A DNA stretch of 15,211 bases from CAG-533 sp964589375 (GCA_964589375.1 CAZPSA010000029.1:1-15211); one strand, 5' to 3'. Counted from the stretch's first letter, positions 1-7,221 are shown. Made by a program: numbers and translations. Notes: a model not told the origin generated them from the letters alone.

Positions 1-713
1 ATGATGGAACCCATACCTGGCGAATGAAACTACTAACAAGCGGAGAACTTACTGTTGATGGTCTTATTTACATTGATGCCTTTTTAGTTGGTGGTGGTCA
101 AAGTGGCGCCGGCGGAATGGACTGTGGTTATGGTGGTGGCGGTGGTAACGGTGGTCAAACCTTAACCGCGCCTAACATAAGACTGGATAATAAAGATGGT
201 TCTTATAGCATTGTAATTGGAGTTGGCGGAGCAGCATGGCGTGCAGCAGCGGGGCCATCACCAGCTTTAGGAAATACCGGTGGTGCCACATCCGGATTTG
301 GGTATAGCGCATTAGGTGGAAAAAAGGGAACTGGCTCTGCGGGTGGTACAGGATGCAGAGAGACTAAATGTGGCGGCGGCGGTTCGTATGGTAATAATAC
401 TGCAAGTGATGGTGCGGCATCTGCTGGAGTAGGGCAAGGCACTACAACTTGCGAGTTTGGTGAAGGTGATTTAACTGGCTGTACTAGAGGAGATGGATAC
501 GCTTACGCTGGAGGTGGCGGCGGAGGAAGTGCTGGCACTGGAGGAACCGGTGGCGGCGGAAAAGGCGGAAGTGGCTGCGGAATTGCTGGAACTGCCAATA
601 CAGGTGGTGGCGGCGGCGGAGGAGCTGGTTCTGGTCAAAGTACTTGCTCTTACTCAAGATGTGGTGCAGCCGGCGGTTCTGGTGTTCTCGTAATCCGCGA
701 TGTTCGTTCTTGA
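1..713 (+). CDS. Glycine-rich tail-fibre/adhesin-like protein, 5' end outside the window
   Basis: The frame is open to the left edge: the codons before the first internal ATG (24-26) read DGTHTWR, so the true start lies upstream and only the C-terminal part (about 236 residues) is seen. A short beta-like lead (KLLTSGELTV, then IDAFLVGGG) precedes a long stretch of glycine-rich runs and ends in GGSGVLVIRDVRS. I know this lead and ending from glycine-rich domains of phage tail fibres and bacterial surface proteins. Eight cysteines are scattered between the glycine runs, some in close pairs (GCRETKC, STCSYSRC), which is unusual for a cytoplasmic protein and suggests disulfides outside the cell. 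Glycine codons are mainly GGT, GGC and GGA, making this the most GC-rich part of the window. TGA stop at 711-713 is followed in frame by TAA. It could be a prophage tail protein or a cell-surface adhesin; the receptor is unknown. Confidence 0.7.
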   Translation, partial: DGTHTWRMKLLTSGELTVDGLIYIDAFLVGGGQSGAGGMDCGYGGGGGNGGQTLTAPNIRLDNKDGSYSIVIGVGGAAWRAAAGPSPALGNTGGATSGFGYSALGGKKGTGSAGGTGCRETKCGGGGSYGNNTASDGAASAGVGQGTTTCEFGEGDLTGCTRGDGYAYAGGGGGGSAGTGGTGGGGKGGSGCGIAGTANTGGGGGGGAGSGQSTCSYSRCGAAGGSGVLVIRDVRS

Positions 714-723
714 TAAATAAAAA

Positions 724-760
724 AGCACTCAATCTAACAAAAAACATAGATTGATGTGCT
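724..760 (-). terminator. Hairpin with T-tract on the minus strand
   Basis: AGCAC-TCAATCTA (724-736) pairs with TAGATTGA-T-GTGCT (747-760), 13 bp with one bulged base and a 10-nt A-rich loop. The plus strand has A-rich sequence before it and no T run after it; read on the minus strand the stem is followed by a TTTTTTATTTA tract. It therefore looks like an intrinsic terminator for minus-strand transcription, or an end-stabilising hairpin for the plus-strand message ending at 713. Confidence 0.5.
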
Positions 761-772
761 ATCCATATATTT

Positions 773-826
773 GGCGAGTACTGAAGCGTGTGAAAGTTAT
801 TAAGTATTCCCCTTTTTTTATTTTAA
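773..826 (+). terminator. Candidate rho-independent terminator, plus strand
   Basis: GGCGAGTACT (773-782) can pair with AGTATTCCCC (803-812), with one C/C mismatch and one G-U pair and a 20-nt loop. It is followed at once by TTTTTTTATTTT. It is well placed to end the message of the glycine-rich gene. The long loop lowers confidence. Confidence 0.4.
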
Positions 827-836
827 GCAAGTTTCC

Positions 837-864
837 TTGACAAATACATCTTAACATATAAACT
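837..864 (+). promoter_or_regulatory. Candidate promoter for a short RNA
   Basis: A full TTGACA (837-842) is followed after 16 bp by TAAACT (859-864). No plus-strand gene longer than 14 codons lies within 400 bp downstream, so if it is active it would make a short untranslated RNA. Confidence 0.25.
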
Positions 865-870
865 TTCACT

Positions 871-926
871 TTTCTAGAACGTGCTTGCGTTCGATTGATG
901 ATATGATCGTTAATTATTCTTTTTTT
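871..926 (+). ncRNA. Possible small RNA between two transcription units
   Basis: Downstream of the candidate promoter at 837-864 there is a hairpin GAACG (877-881) / CGTTC (888-892) with a 6-nt loop, then a weak CGAT...ATCG pairing, ending in a seven-T run (920-926). The T run is also one arm of an AT-only inverted repeat (917-926 with 935-943). No RNA family is recognised. This is a structural guess based on promoter, hairpin and T run only. Confidence 0.2.
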
Positions 927-985
927 AGCTCTTTAAAAAAGAATTAATGTAATTTAAAAACTGCTTGAAAACATATATTTATAAA

Positions 986-1171
986 CTATTTATTATCTTT
1001 AATGATGTGATAAAGGCCTAAAAGTTCTACTACTATTGATATAACTAAGAATATGATGCAGTATATATCATTAATTTCAATATATCGGTTGATAAGTAAA
1101 GATAATACTAACAAAATAGCACCAAGAATTAAAAATAGTATACCTTTGTTTTTGGGCTTCTTTTTTTTCAT
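986..1171 (-). CDS. Small two-helix membrane protein
   Basis: 61 residues, starting MKKKKPKNKG: a strongly basic, cytoplasmic N-terminus, then two hydrophobic helices (about residues 10-31, GILFLILGAILL..., and 36-58, IYCIIFLVISIVV...), ending in a short KDNK tail. The start at 1171 is chosen because AAAGGGG lies 8 nt upstream (1180-1186) and an extended -10 sits at 1196-1204. An in-frame ATG at 1195 would place the Shine-Dalgarno inside the coding region and nearly on the transcription start. The stop is TAG. I do not recognise the family. It is alone on its strand and divergent from the gene at 1281. Function unknown; it may be a small integral-membrane partner or regulator. Confidence 0.6.
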   Translation of the reverse strand: MKKKKPKNKGILFLILGAILLVLSLLINRYIEINDIYCIIFLVISIVVELLGLYHIIKDNK

Positions 1172-1195
1172 AATATACACCCCTTTACTAAACAA

Positions 1196-1204
1196 AGTAT
1201 AACA
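1196..1204 (-). promoter_or_regulatory. Extended -10 promoter for the small membrane protein gene
   Basis: On the minus strand the sequence reads TGTTATACT, a TGn-TATACT extended -10. The predicted transcription start, near 1189, gives a leader of about 18 nt that just contains the AAAGGGG ribosome site. No good -35 is visible, as is usual for extended -10 promoters. Confidence 0.4.
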
Positions 1205-1253
1205 CGGGTAGAAACCAAAATTAAATAGATAATGATTGATTTTACACTAATTT

Positions 1254-1259
1254 TATAAT
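1254..1259 (+). promoter_or_regulatory. Candidate -10 box for the pseudo-Nudix/membrane-protein operon
   Basis: A consensus TATAAT lies here, with no convincing -35 at 16-18 bp. Predicted transcription start about 1266. This would leave the ATG at 1269 essentially leaderless, but it leaves a short leader with GGTGGT for a TTG start at 1281. Confidence 0.3.
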
Positions 1260-1280
1260 ATAAATAATATGGTGGTATCA

Positions 1281-1742
1281 TTGAAAGAAATAATTATTAA
1301 TAAAGATAAAATTAAAGATGATAATATTGATTATAAAGTAGGTAAAATAAAAGTGATAATTGTTTCTAAAAATCAAGAAATAGTACTTTTAAAAAGATAT
1401 AATACTTATGAATTGGTAAGTGAATATATTGAAGATGATGATAAAGAGATAACTTTAAAAAAATTACTAGATAAAAATAATATTAAATATGATGAAGATA
1501 TAAAACCTTTTTTAGTTAAGAAAGAATATATATCTGATTATCCTACGATTGATAGTAATGCTTTATATTATACATATTATTATAAAGTTTATAGTGATGT
1601 TACTGTAAGTAATAATAGTTGTTTAGAAAAGATATCATTAGATAATATTCAAAAAGAATTGGAAATTAATAAGTTTATTAATCCTAAAAGGCAAGAAAAT
1701 ATAAATGAGATTATAGAAGTGTTAAGTTGGGTTGAGTTATGA
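1281..1742 (+). CDS. Degenerate Nudix-like protein, catalytic box lost
   Basis: About 153 residues from TTG 1281 (157 if the ATG at 1269 is used). I prefer 1281 because GGTGGT (1270-1275) is a ribosome site of the type used elsewhere here and because the resulting (M)KEI start resembles, as far as I recall, Firmicutes Nudix relatives; the ATG has no ribosome site. The fold markers are a first strand region (KVGKIKVIIVSKNQEIVLLKRY) and, after the helix region, KPFLVKKEYISDYP...YYTYYYKV, which match Nudix hydrolases I know. The 23-residue Nudix box position (residues 52-74 of the ATG form) has the right length, but the conserved REUxEE positions read LLDKNN and both glycines are replaced by E and K. 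Mg2+-dependent hydrolysis is therefore not expected. Its stop overlaps the next start (ATGA), so the two proteins are probably coupled. It may be a ligand sensor or an inactive paralogue. Confidence 0.6.
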   Translation: MKEIIINKDKIKDDNIDYKVGKIKVIIVSKNQEIVLLKRYNTYELVSEYIEDDDKEITLKKLLDKNNIKYDEDIKPFLVKKEYISDYPTIDSNALYYTYYYKVYSDVTVSNNSCLEKISLDNIQKELEINKFINPKRQENINEIIEVLSWVEL

Positions 1743-3160
1743 AGAAGAATAAAAAATTAATTATAAGTTTTATTATCGTTTTTGTAGTAGCATATTTTTT
1801 TCCTTATTCAGCAGATGATTTTTATTGGGGAATTAAAGAACTTTCCTTTAGTGAATTTATAAATATTAGTAAAGATGAGTACTTAAATGGGCGTTATTTT
1901 GGGGATTTGCTAGTTATATTAATGACTAAGTCGCGAATTATTAGAAGCTTATTAGTAAGCTTAGTTTTGAATGGTATAGTGTATTTGATTAAGAAGAGTG
2001 AAAAAGTTAAAATAAGTTTAGTTTGGCTTTTAGTTCTTTTGGTTCCTAGTGTAGTTGGTGCACAGTCTATAGTTTGGGCTAGTGGATTTGCTAATTATGG
2101 AGTATCATCTTTAATGGTTTTGTATCTTATATATAAAGGTAATAGTTTGATTGAAAATGATGTTAAGATTAGTGGTTGGTTCGCTGTTATTTGTTTTTTA
2201 AGTACACTATTATTTGAAAATATAACTATATTTGTGGTTATTTATATGATATATCTTAATGTTTGTTATTATAGGAAAAATAAAAAGCTAGATAAAATAT
2301 TGATTACTTCTTTAGTTTTAGGTATTGGGGGAGCTGCTTTAATGTTTACGCATCCTTCATATTTTGCTTCTTTTGGGGAAGATGGAAATGGTTATAAAAA
2401 AGTAACTCATAGTATTAAAGAGTTAAAAGTAATGGTTCCATATACGATTGGAATATTTAATCGTTATATGTTTTTTCTTCCTTTTATAAATGTAATAGTT
2501 TTAACATTCTTATTGCTTATTAAAGGTTTTAGAATTAAAAAATATTTGCTAATGCATATTTTTAATATTTTATTTTCAATTTATTCTTTGCTTTGGCAAT
2601 TTGTTTTTAAGGATTTGAATTTAAACTTATTTGAGTGTGCTTTATCGTTAGTTTTTATTTTTAATGTTTTATATTTAATATGCAAATTATATAGGAAAGA
2701 TAAGAAAAATTTACTTAGTGTAATAGGATATATAGTTTTAATAATAGCCCCTTTAATAATAGTTCAGCCAGTAGGGCCAAGACACTTTTTGATAGTGTAT
2801 TTATTGGAAATTATTTTAATAATTAGACTTTATAGTATTGATAGATATTTAGAGAATAATTATATATTTAATTATATGTTAAAATTGTTAGTTATAATTG
2901 TGGCTGGGGGTTTAACGGCTGCTTATTTGTTTCTTGGAGTGGAATATTTTAGAAGAGATAAGTATATTTTAAGGGAAATAGAAAAGGGCAGTAAAATGAT
3001 ATATAATCCAATAACACCTTTTGCTAATTATGCTTGGTGGTTTGAATTAAGTGGAGATTTTTTTCCTTTATATTATAATAAGTATATGGGATATGATGAA
3101 AATATTAAATATAATGTAATAAGTTATAACGAATGGTTAAAATTATATAAAAATAATTAG
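1739..3160 (+). CDS. Polytopic membrane protein, GT-C/DUF6056-like
   Basis: 473 residues with roughly eleven hydrophobic segments through the protein. After the first helix (residues 7-22) comes SADDFYW (24-30), then NGRYFGD (50-56). An acidic pair in the first external loop followed by a conserved NGR motif is the pattern I associate with DUF6056 and related GT-C-fold glycosyltransferases that use lipid-linked sugars. A conserved-looking PVGPRHF segment near residue 345 fits a further external loop. The likely role is transfer of sugars to a cell-envelope polymer or protein, but no substrate can be read from the sequence. The start overlaps the stop of the pseudo-Nudix gene by 4 nt and has no strong ribosome site of its own, implying translational coupling. 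The TAG stop lies inside the heat-shock operator of the next gene. Confidence 0.6.
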   Translation: MKKNKKLIISFIIVFVVAYFFPYSADDFYWGIKELSFSEFINISKDEYLNGRYFGDLLVILMTKSRIIRSLLVSLVLNGIVYLIKKSEKVKISLVWLLVLLVPSVVGAQSIVWASGFANYGVSSLMVLYLIYKGNSLIENDVKISGWFAVICFLSTLLFENITIFVVIYMIYLNVCYYRKNKKLDKILITSLVLGIGGAALMFTHPSYFASFGEDGNGYKKVTHSIKELKVMVPYTIGIFNRYMFFLPFINVIVLTFLLLIKGFRIKKYLLMHIFNILFSIYSLLWQFVFKDLNLNLFECALSLVFIFNVLYLICKLYRKDKKNLLSVIGYIVLIIAPLIIVQPVGPRHFLIVYLLEIILIIRLYSIDRYLENNYIFNYMLKLLVIIVAGGLTAAYLFLGVEYFRRDKYILREIEKGSKMIYNPITPFANYAWWFELSGDFFPLYYNKYMGYDENIKYNVISYNEWLKLYKNN

Positions 3161-3183
3161 CACTTGATATTGACAAGTGCTAT
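3157..3183 (+). promoter_or_regulatory. CIRCE-type operator (predicted HrcA site) upstream of htpG
   Basis: TTAGCACTT-N9-AAGTGCTAT: 9-nt half-sites with 8 of 9 positions complementary and exactly 9 nt between them. This matches the CIRCE consensus (TTAGCACTC-N9-GAGTGCTAA) except for the inner base of each half-site. It overlaps the TAG stop of the upstream gene and the -35 box of the htpG promoter. In RNA the core AGCACTTG/CAAGTGCT followed by ATTTTT could also end the upstream transcript. Confidence 0.85.
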
Positions 3184-3198
3184 TTTTAGTGTTAAAAC
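3170..3198 (+). promoter_or_regulatory. htpG promoter
   Basis: TTGACA (3170-3175), 17 bp, then TAAAAC (3193-3198) preceded by TG at 3190-3191 (extended -10). The -35 box shares bases with the second half-site of the CIRCE-type operator, so a bound repressor would block RNA polymerase. Predicted start near 3205, giving a leader of about 17 nt with AGAGG at 3211-3215. Confidence 0.6.
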
Positions 3199-3221
3199 TA
3201 ATATAAGAAAAGAGGAAAAAT

Positions 3222-5108
3222 ATGAAAAAGAAAGAATTTAAATCATCATCTAAAAGAGTTCTTGATATGATGATTAATTCAATTTATACAAATAAAGAAA
3301 TATTTTTAAGGGAGATTGTTTCTAATGCTAGTGATGCTTTGGATAAATTATTTTATACTTCTTTAACTGATAAGAGCGTAAGTGTTAATAATGATGATTT
3401 GGAAATTGTTATTAAAACAAATAAAGATGATAGAACAATTACTATAATGGATAATGGGATTGGCATGAGTGCTTTAGAATTAGAAGATAATTTAGGCACT
3501 ATTGCAGAGTCTGGTTCTTTAAGATTTAAAGAGGATAATAAAGATAATAAAGATGCAGAGATTATTGGTCAATTTGGCGTAGGATTTTATTCAGCTTTTA
3601 TGGTTGCTAAAAAACTAGAGGTTTTATCTAAAAAATACAATGAAGATGGAGCTCATTTATGGGTTAGCGAGGGGGCTGATGGTTATACTATAAGCAATTC
3701 TAAAGAAGATATAAGAGGAACATCAATAAAAATATATTTAAAAGATGATACGGAAGATGAAAATTATTCTAATTATTTAGAAGAATATACGATTAGATCA
3801 ATTATTAAAAAATATAGTGATTATATTAGATATCCAATTAAGATGGAAGTTCAAAATAGAGTATTGAAAAAAGGCAGTAAAGAAGAATATGAAGATGTAA
3901 AGGAAATGCAAGTAATAAATTCAAGAGTTCCTTTATGGAAAAAAGATAAGAAAGATATAACTGAAGAAGAATATGATAACTTTTATACATCAAGATTTAA
4001 TGATTATGAAAAGCCACTTAGAGTATTGCATAATTCGGTAGAGGGTAATGTTTCTTATAAGTCTTTATTATTTATTCCAAGTCATGCTTCATTTGATTAC
4101 TATTATAAAGATTATAAAAAAGGATTGGAATTATATACTAATGGGGTTCTTATAATGGAAAAATGTGAAGAACTGCTTCCAGATTATTATAGTTTTGTAA
4201 AGGGAGTTGTGGATTCACAAGATTTAACTTTAAATATTTCAAGAGAAACATTACAAAGTGATAAACATATAGTGGCAATTGCTAAAACGTTAGAAACTCG
4301 TATTCATAATGAATTGTTAGATTTATTAAAAAATGATTTTGATAGTTATAAGAAATTTTTTGACGCGTTTGGTTCTCAAATAAAGTATGGAGTTTATAAT
4401 ATGTATGGAATGAATAAGGATAAACTTAAAGATTTACTTATTTTCTATTCAGCTAAACAAGAAAAATTTATTACTTTAGAAGAGTACGTTAATACTATGG
4501 AGGAAAATCAAGAAGAAATATATTATGCTTCAGGAGAGACGATTGATAAGATTAATATGCTTCCACAAGTGGAACAAGTTAAGAGTAAAGGTTTTGATAT
4601 CTTATATTTAACTGATTATTTAGATGAATTTGTTTTAGGAGTATTAGTTGAAGAAGCTGGCAAAAAGTTTAAAAATGTTTCAGATAGTTCGCTTTCTTTA
4701 TTAAGTGATGAGGAAAAAGCCGCGATAGATAAAGTTAATGAAGATAATAAGGATATGCTTACGATTATTAAAGAGGAATTAGGAGATGATGTTGTTAAAG
4801 TAAGATTTACAAATAAATTATCTAATCATCCTGTATGTTTGACTACTGATGGAGATGTTAGTGCTCAGATGCAAAAAGTTATTAATGCAATGCCAGGAGA
4901 TGAAAAAGTAAAAGCTAAAATGATTTTGGAAATAAATGAAAATCATGCGATTGGTAATAAATTAAAGCAATTATATAATGATGATCAAGAAGAACTTAAA
5001 AAATATGCTAAAGTGTTGTATTCTGAGGCAAGATTAATTGAGGGGTTATCAATTGAAAATCCAACTGAAATATCTAATTTGATTTGTGATTTAATATCTA
5101 AAAATTAG
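3222..5108 (+). CDS. htpG: Molecular chaperone HtpG (Hsp90)
   Basis: 628 residues, close to the usual 620-630 for bacterial HtpG. It is an ATP-dependent cytosolic chaperone acting as a homodimer on late folding intermediates. The N-terminal GHKL ATPase domain carries all the expected motifs: FLREIVSNASDALDKL (catalytic Glu and Mg-binding Asn in the helix at 28-43), DNGIGM (77-82), GTIAESGS (92-99) and the lid/glycine motif GQFGVGFYSAFMV (116-128). The middle domain has DLTLNISRETLQ with the Arg (residue 341) that contacts ATP phosphate. The C-terminal dimerisation domain is complete and ends in NLICDLISKN. The start ATG has AGAGG 6 nt upstream. It appears to be transcribed alone, from a CIRCE-controlled promoter to a terminator overlapping its stop codon. 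No sign of truncation or loss of activity. Confidence 0.98.
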   Translation: MKKKEFKSSSKRVLDMMINSIYTNKEIFLREIVSNASDALDKLFYTSLTDKSVSVNNDDLEIVIKTNKDDRTITIMDNGIGMSALELEDNLGTIAESGSLRFKEDNKDNKDAEIIGQFGVGFYSAFMVAKKLEVLSKKYNEDGAHLWVSEGADGYTISNSKEDIRGTSIKIYLKDDTEDENYSNYLEEYTIRSIIKKYSDYIRYPIKMEVQNRVLKKGSKEEYEDVKEMQVINSRVPLWKKDKKDITEEEYDNFYTSRFNDYEKPLRVLHNSVEGNVSYKSLLFIPSHASFDYYYKDYKKGLELYTNGVLIMEKCEELLPDYYSFVKGVVDSQDLTLNISRETLQSDKHIVAIAKTLETRIHNELLDLLKNDFDSYKKFFDAFGSQIKYGVYNMYGMNKDKLKDLLIFYSAKQEKFITLEEYVNTMEENQEEIYYASGETIDKINMLPQVEQVKSKGFDILYLTDYLDEFVLGVLVEEAGKKFKNVSDSSLSLLSDEEKAAIDKVNEDNKDMLTIIKEELGDDVVKVRFTNKLSNHPVCLTTDGDVSAQMQKVINAMPGDEKVKAKMILEINENHAIGNKLKQLYNDDQEELKKYAKVLYSEARLIEGLSIENPTEISNLICDLISKN

Positions 5109-5117
5109 ATATTTTTT
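5093..5117 (+). terminator. htpG terminator
   Basis: AATATCTAA (5093-5101) and TTAGATATT (5105-5113) form a 9-bp stem with a 3-nt loop, followed by a T tract. The stem overlaps the htpG stop codon and is almost all A-T, so it may be leaky. The following T tract runs into the -35 box of the next promoter. Confidence 0.5.
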
Positions 5118-5118
5118 A

Positions 5119-5147
5119 TTGAAATAATTTGAGTGATTGATTATAAT
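5119..5147 (+). promoter_or_regulatory. Promoter of the GH25 lipoprotein operon
   Basis: TTGAAA (5119-5124), exactly 17 bp, TATAAT (5142-5147). The expected start point, about 7 nt downstream, falls at or next to the ATG at 5154, predicting a leaderless message. Confidence 0.6.
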
Positions 5148-5153
5148 TTTTTT

Positions 5154-6326
5154 ATGAAGAAAATATTTATGATATTGCTTGCTGGATTTTTATTATTTGG
5201 CTGTAAACATAAAGATAGTAATGAAACTATGATTAAAGTAATAAATAATGTTTTTGATTATGGCCAAAGAGATAATGTGAGTATAGCAGATAATTTAATA
5301 ATTGAAGATGGAGATTTTGATAATCCTAATCTTAAGATTAATACTTTAAAATTAGGAAATAATAAAATGATAGTAAAATATGTAGATAAGAATAATAAAA
5401 TTAAAAAGTATACATATTCTTATATTGTAGCTGATATTACAAAACCAATGATTTTGCATAAAAGTAAATTTGTAATTAAAAAGGGTAGTGAGAATAAAAT
5501 ATTAGATGATATAATTTGCGGGGATAATTATGATCGAACGCTTAAGTGTGAAATTAAAGGGGATTTTGATTTAAATAAAGTGGGAGAATATTCAGTTAAT
5601 TTTTATGCGAAAGATGAGGCTAATAATGAAACCATTTCTCCTTTTACAATTGTAGTTAAGGAAGATATAAAGAGCCAAAAGGTTCAAAGTGAGGTAAAAG
5701 GGGTAAATATTAGTGATTTTATAGGCAAATATAAAAAGGATAATACTTTGATTGGTATAGATGTATCATCTTGGCAGGGGGATATTGATTTTGCAAAAGT
5801 AAAAGAGGCGGGAGTTAGTTTTGTTTTTATTAGAGTAGGTTTTGCTGATAAGAGTGGTAATATTACTTTGGATAATAGATTTTTGAATAATTTAAAAGGG
5901 GCTAAGGAACAGGGTCTTAAGGTAGGAGTTTATTTTTATTCGAAGGCATCTGATGTAAAGATGGCAAGAGAACAAGCTTTATATGTAGTTGAAGCTTTAA
6001 ATAATGAAAAAATAGATTTGCCTATCGCGTTTGATTGGGAATGCTGGAATGATTTTAATGAATTTATGATTAGTTATACAGATTTAAATGTTATCGCAGA
6101 AGAGTTTATTAAGACTTGTGAAGAAAATGGTTATAAGGGAATGAATTATGGAAGTGCTTCTTATTTAGAAAAAGTTTGGAATATTGATGAGTACTTAGTT
6201 TGGATGGCTCATTATACTAGCAAGACGGATTTTGCTAAAAAGTATTATATTTGGCAAGCAAGTAATGTGGGGTTAGTGCCTGGCATTGACGGATTTGTTG
6301 ATTTAGACGTATTATATGAAAAATAG
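5154..6326 (+). CDS. GH25 (lysozyme-type) muramidase lipoprotein
   Basis: 390 residues. The N-terminus MKKIFMILLAGFLLFGC is a lipoprotein signal with lipobox LFGC (Cys17), so the protein should be anchored outside the membrane. Residues of about 25-170 are beta-rich and contain an Ig-like/DUF5011-type module (YIVADITKP..., VGEYSVNFYAKDEANN). Residues 200-390 are a GH25 domain: GIDVSSWQGDIDF with the first catalytic-site Asp at 203, and FDWE with the catalytic Asp/Glu pair at 294 and 296, close to the ends of predicted strands as in Cellosyl-type muramidases. It should cleave the MurNAc-GlcNAc bond of peptidoglycan. Start: an upstream in-frame GTG (5133) lies before the -10 box, so the ATG at 5154 fits better; no ribosome site precedes it. 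The stop is 13 nt before the DUF362 gene. Confidence 0.88.
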   Translation: MKKIFMILLAGFLLFGCKHKDSNETMIKVINNVFDYGQRDNVSIADNLIIEDGDFDNPNLKINTLKLGNNKMIVKYVDKNNKIKKYTYSYIVADITKPMILHKSKFVIKKGSENKILDDIICGDNYDRTLKCEIKGDFDLNKVGEYSVNFYAKDEANNETISPFTIVVKEDIKSQKVQSEVKGVNISDFIGKYKKDNTLIGIDVSSWQGDIDFAKVKEAGVSFVFIRVGFADKSGNITLDNRFLNNLKGAKEQGLKVGVYFYSKASDVKMAREQALYVVEALNNEKIDLPIAFDWECWNDFNEFMISYTDLNVIAEEFIKTCEENGYKGMNYGSASYLEKVWNIDEYLVWMAHYTSKTDFAKKYYIWQASNVGLVPGIDGFVDLDVLYEK

Positions 6327-6339
6327 ATAGGAGAGTATT

Positions 6340-7221
6340 ATGGAAAAAGCAAAAGTTTATTTTATAAGGGAAGTTAATGAAGACAATTTAGTAAAATTGT
6401 ATGATAACTTGGGAATTGAATTGGAAGGTAGAGTGGCAATTAAAGTCCATTCTGGAGAGATGGGAAATCAGAAATTTTTACATCCGCGTTTTTATAAAAA
6501 GATTGCTGAAAGGGTAAAGGGAACAATAACTGAGTGTAATACGGCTTATGCTGGGGAAAGAAATACTACTGATAAGCATAAGAAATTATTGGAATATCAT
6601 GGATGGAATGAATATTTTGATGTGGATATTATGGATGCTGAGGAAGATGCAACGCTAAGTATTAATAATGGCAAAATAATTAAGGAAAATTATGTGGGGA
6701 AAAATTTGCTTAATTATAATTCACTTTTGGTTATTTCCCATTTTAAAGGGCATCCAATGGGTGGCTATGGTGGTGCTTTGAAACAGTTGTCAATTGGTTG
6801 TGCATCAAGTGGCGGTAAGGCTTATATTCATACAGCAGGGAAAACAACAGATCAATATAAGTTATGGGATTTTGTGGCACCACAGAATGAATTTTTAGAA
6901 GCAATGGCTGATGCAGCTTCTAGTGTTTGTGCTCTTTTTAAAGATAAGATGGCATTTATAAATGTTATGGTTAATATGTCTGTTGATTGTGATTGCTGTA
7001 AAACAGCAGAAGATGCTTGTTTAAAAGATATGGGTATTTTGGCTAGTTTAGATCCAGTTGCGATTGATAGGGCATCATTAGACTTAGTTATTGAAAGTGA
7101 TGATCCAGGAAAGGAACATTTCTTAGAAAGAGTTAATTCAAGAAATGGTGCACATACCATTGAAAGTGCGGAGGAGTTAGGTATCGGCACTAGTGAATAT
7201 GAATTAATTGAAATTTATTAG
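6340..7221 (+). CDS. DUF362 family protein without a ferredoxin module
   Basis: 293 residues, start preceded by TAGGAGAG. The DUF362 signature is complete: KVHSGE (35-40), ITECNTAYAGERN around 63-75, SHFKGHPMGGYGGALKQLSIG (133-153) and ILASLDPVAIDRASLDL near 233-249. Many DUF362 proteins carry an extra 2x[4Fe-4S] ferredoxin domain with CxxCxxCxxxCP motifs; none is present here. Instead there is a dense Cys cluster at VDCDCC (215-220) plus C227, which may hold a metal or cluster. The biochemical role of the family is not firmly known to me. Gene order (lipoprotein hydrolase upstream by 13 nt, membrane protein downstream by 8 nt, all same strand) indicates one operon. Likely cytoplasmic: no signal peptide. 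Confidence 0.88.
   Translation: MEKAKVYFIREVNEDNLVKLYDNLGIELEGRVAIKVHSGEMGNQKFLHPRFYKKIAERVKGTITECNTAYAGERNTTDKHKKLLEYHGWNEYFDVDIMDAEEDATLSINNGKIIKENYVGKNLLNYNSLLVISHFKGHPMGGYGGALKQLSIGCASSGGKAYIHTAGKTTDQYKLWDFVAPQNEFLEAMADAASSVCALFKDKMAFINVMVNMSVDCDCCKTAEDACLKDMGILASLDPVAIDRASLDLVIESDDPGKEHFLERVNSRNGAHTIESAEELGIGTSEYELIEIY

Noticed and set aside
203..442. Proline-rich reading frame on the minus strand
   Set aside because: It is the complement of glycine codons in the glycine-rich gene; no ribosome site and no family resemblance.
484..747. Overlapping frames on both strands (484-747 minus and 493-693 plus)
   Set aside because: Composition (HRRHL, EEVLALEE) follows from GGN repeats read in other frames; no start signals.
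724..760. A third CIRCE element (AGCACTC ... GTGCT)
   Set aside because: Half-sites are not symmetric and the spacing is far more than 9 nt; it fits a terminator-like hairpin.
711..1742. Genetic code 4 (TGA as Trp), considered because of the Mollicutes-like base composition
   Set aside because: TGG is used for Trp throughout and TGA ends the gene at 1742 in a classic ATGA overlap; read-through would add only nonsense extensions.
6852..7190. 112-residue minus-strand frame
   Set aside because: Antisense to the conserved DUF362 domain; no ribosome site or promoter.
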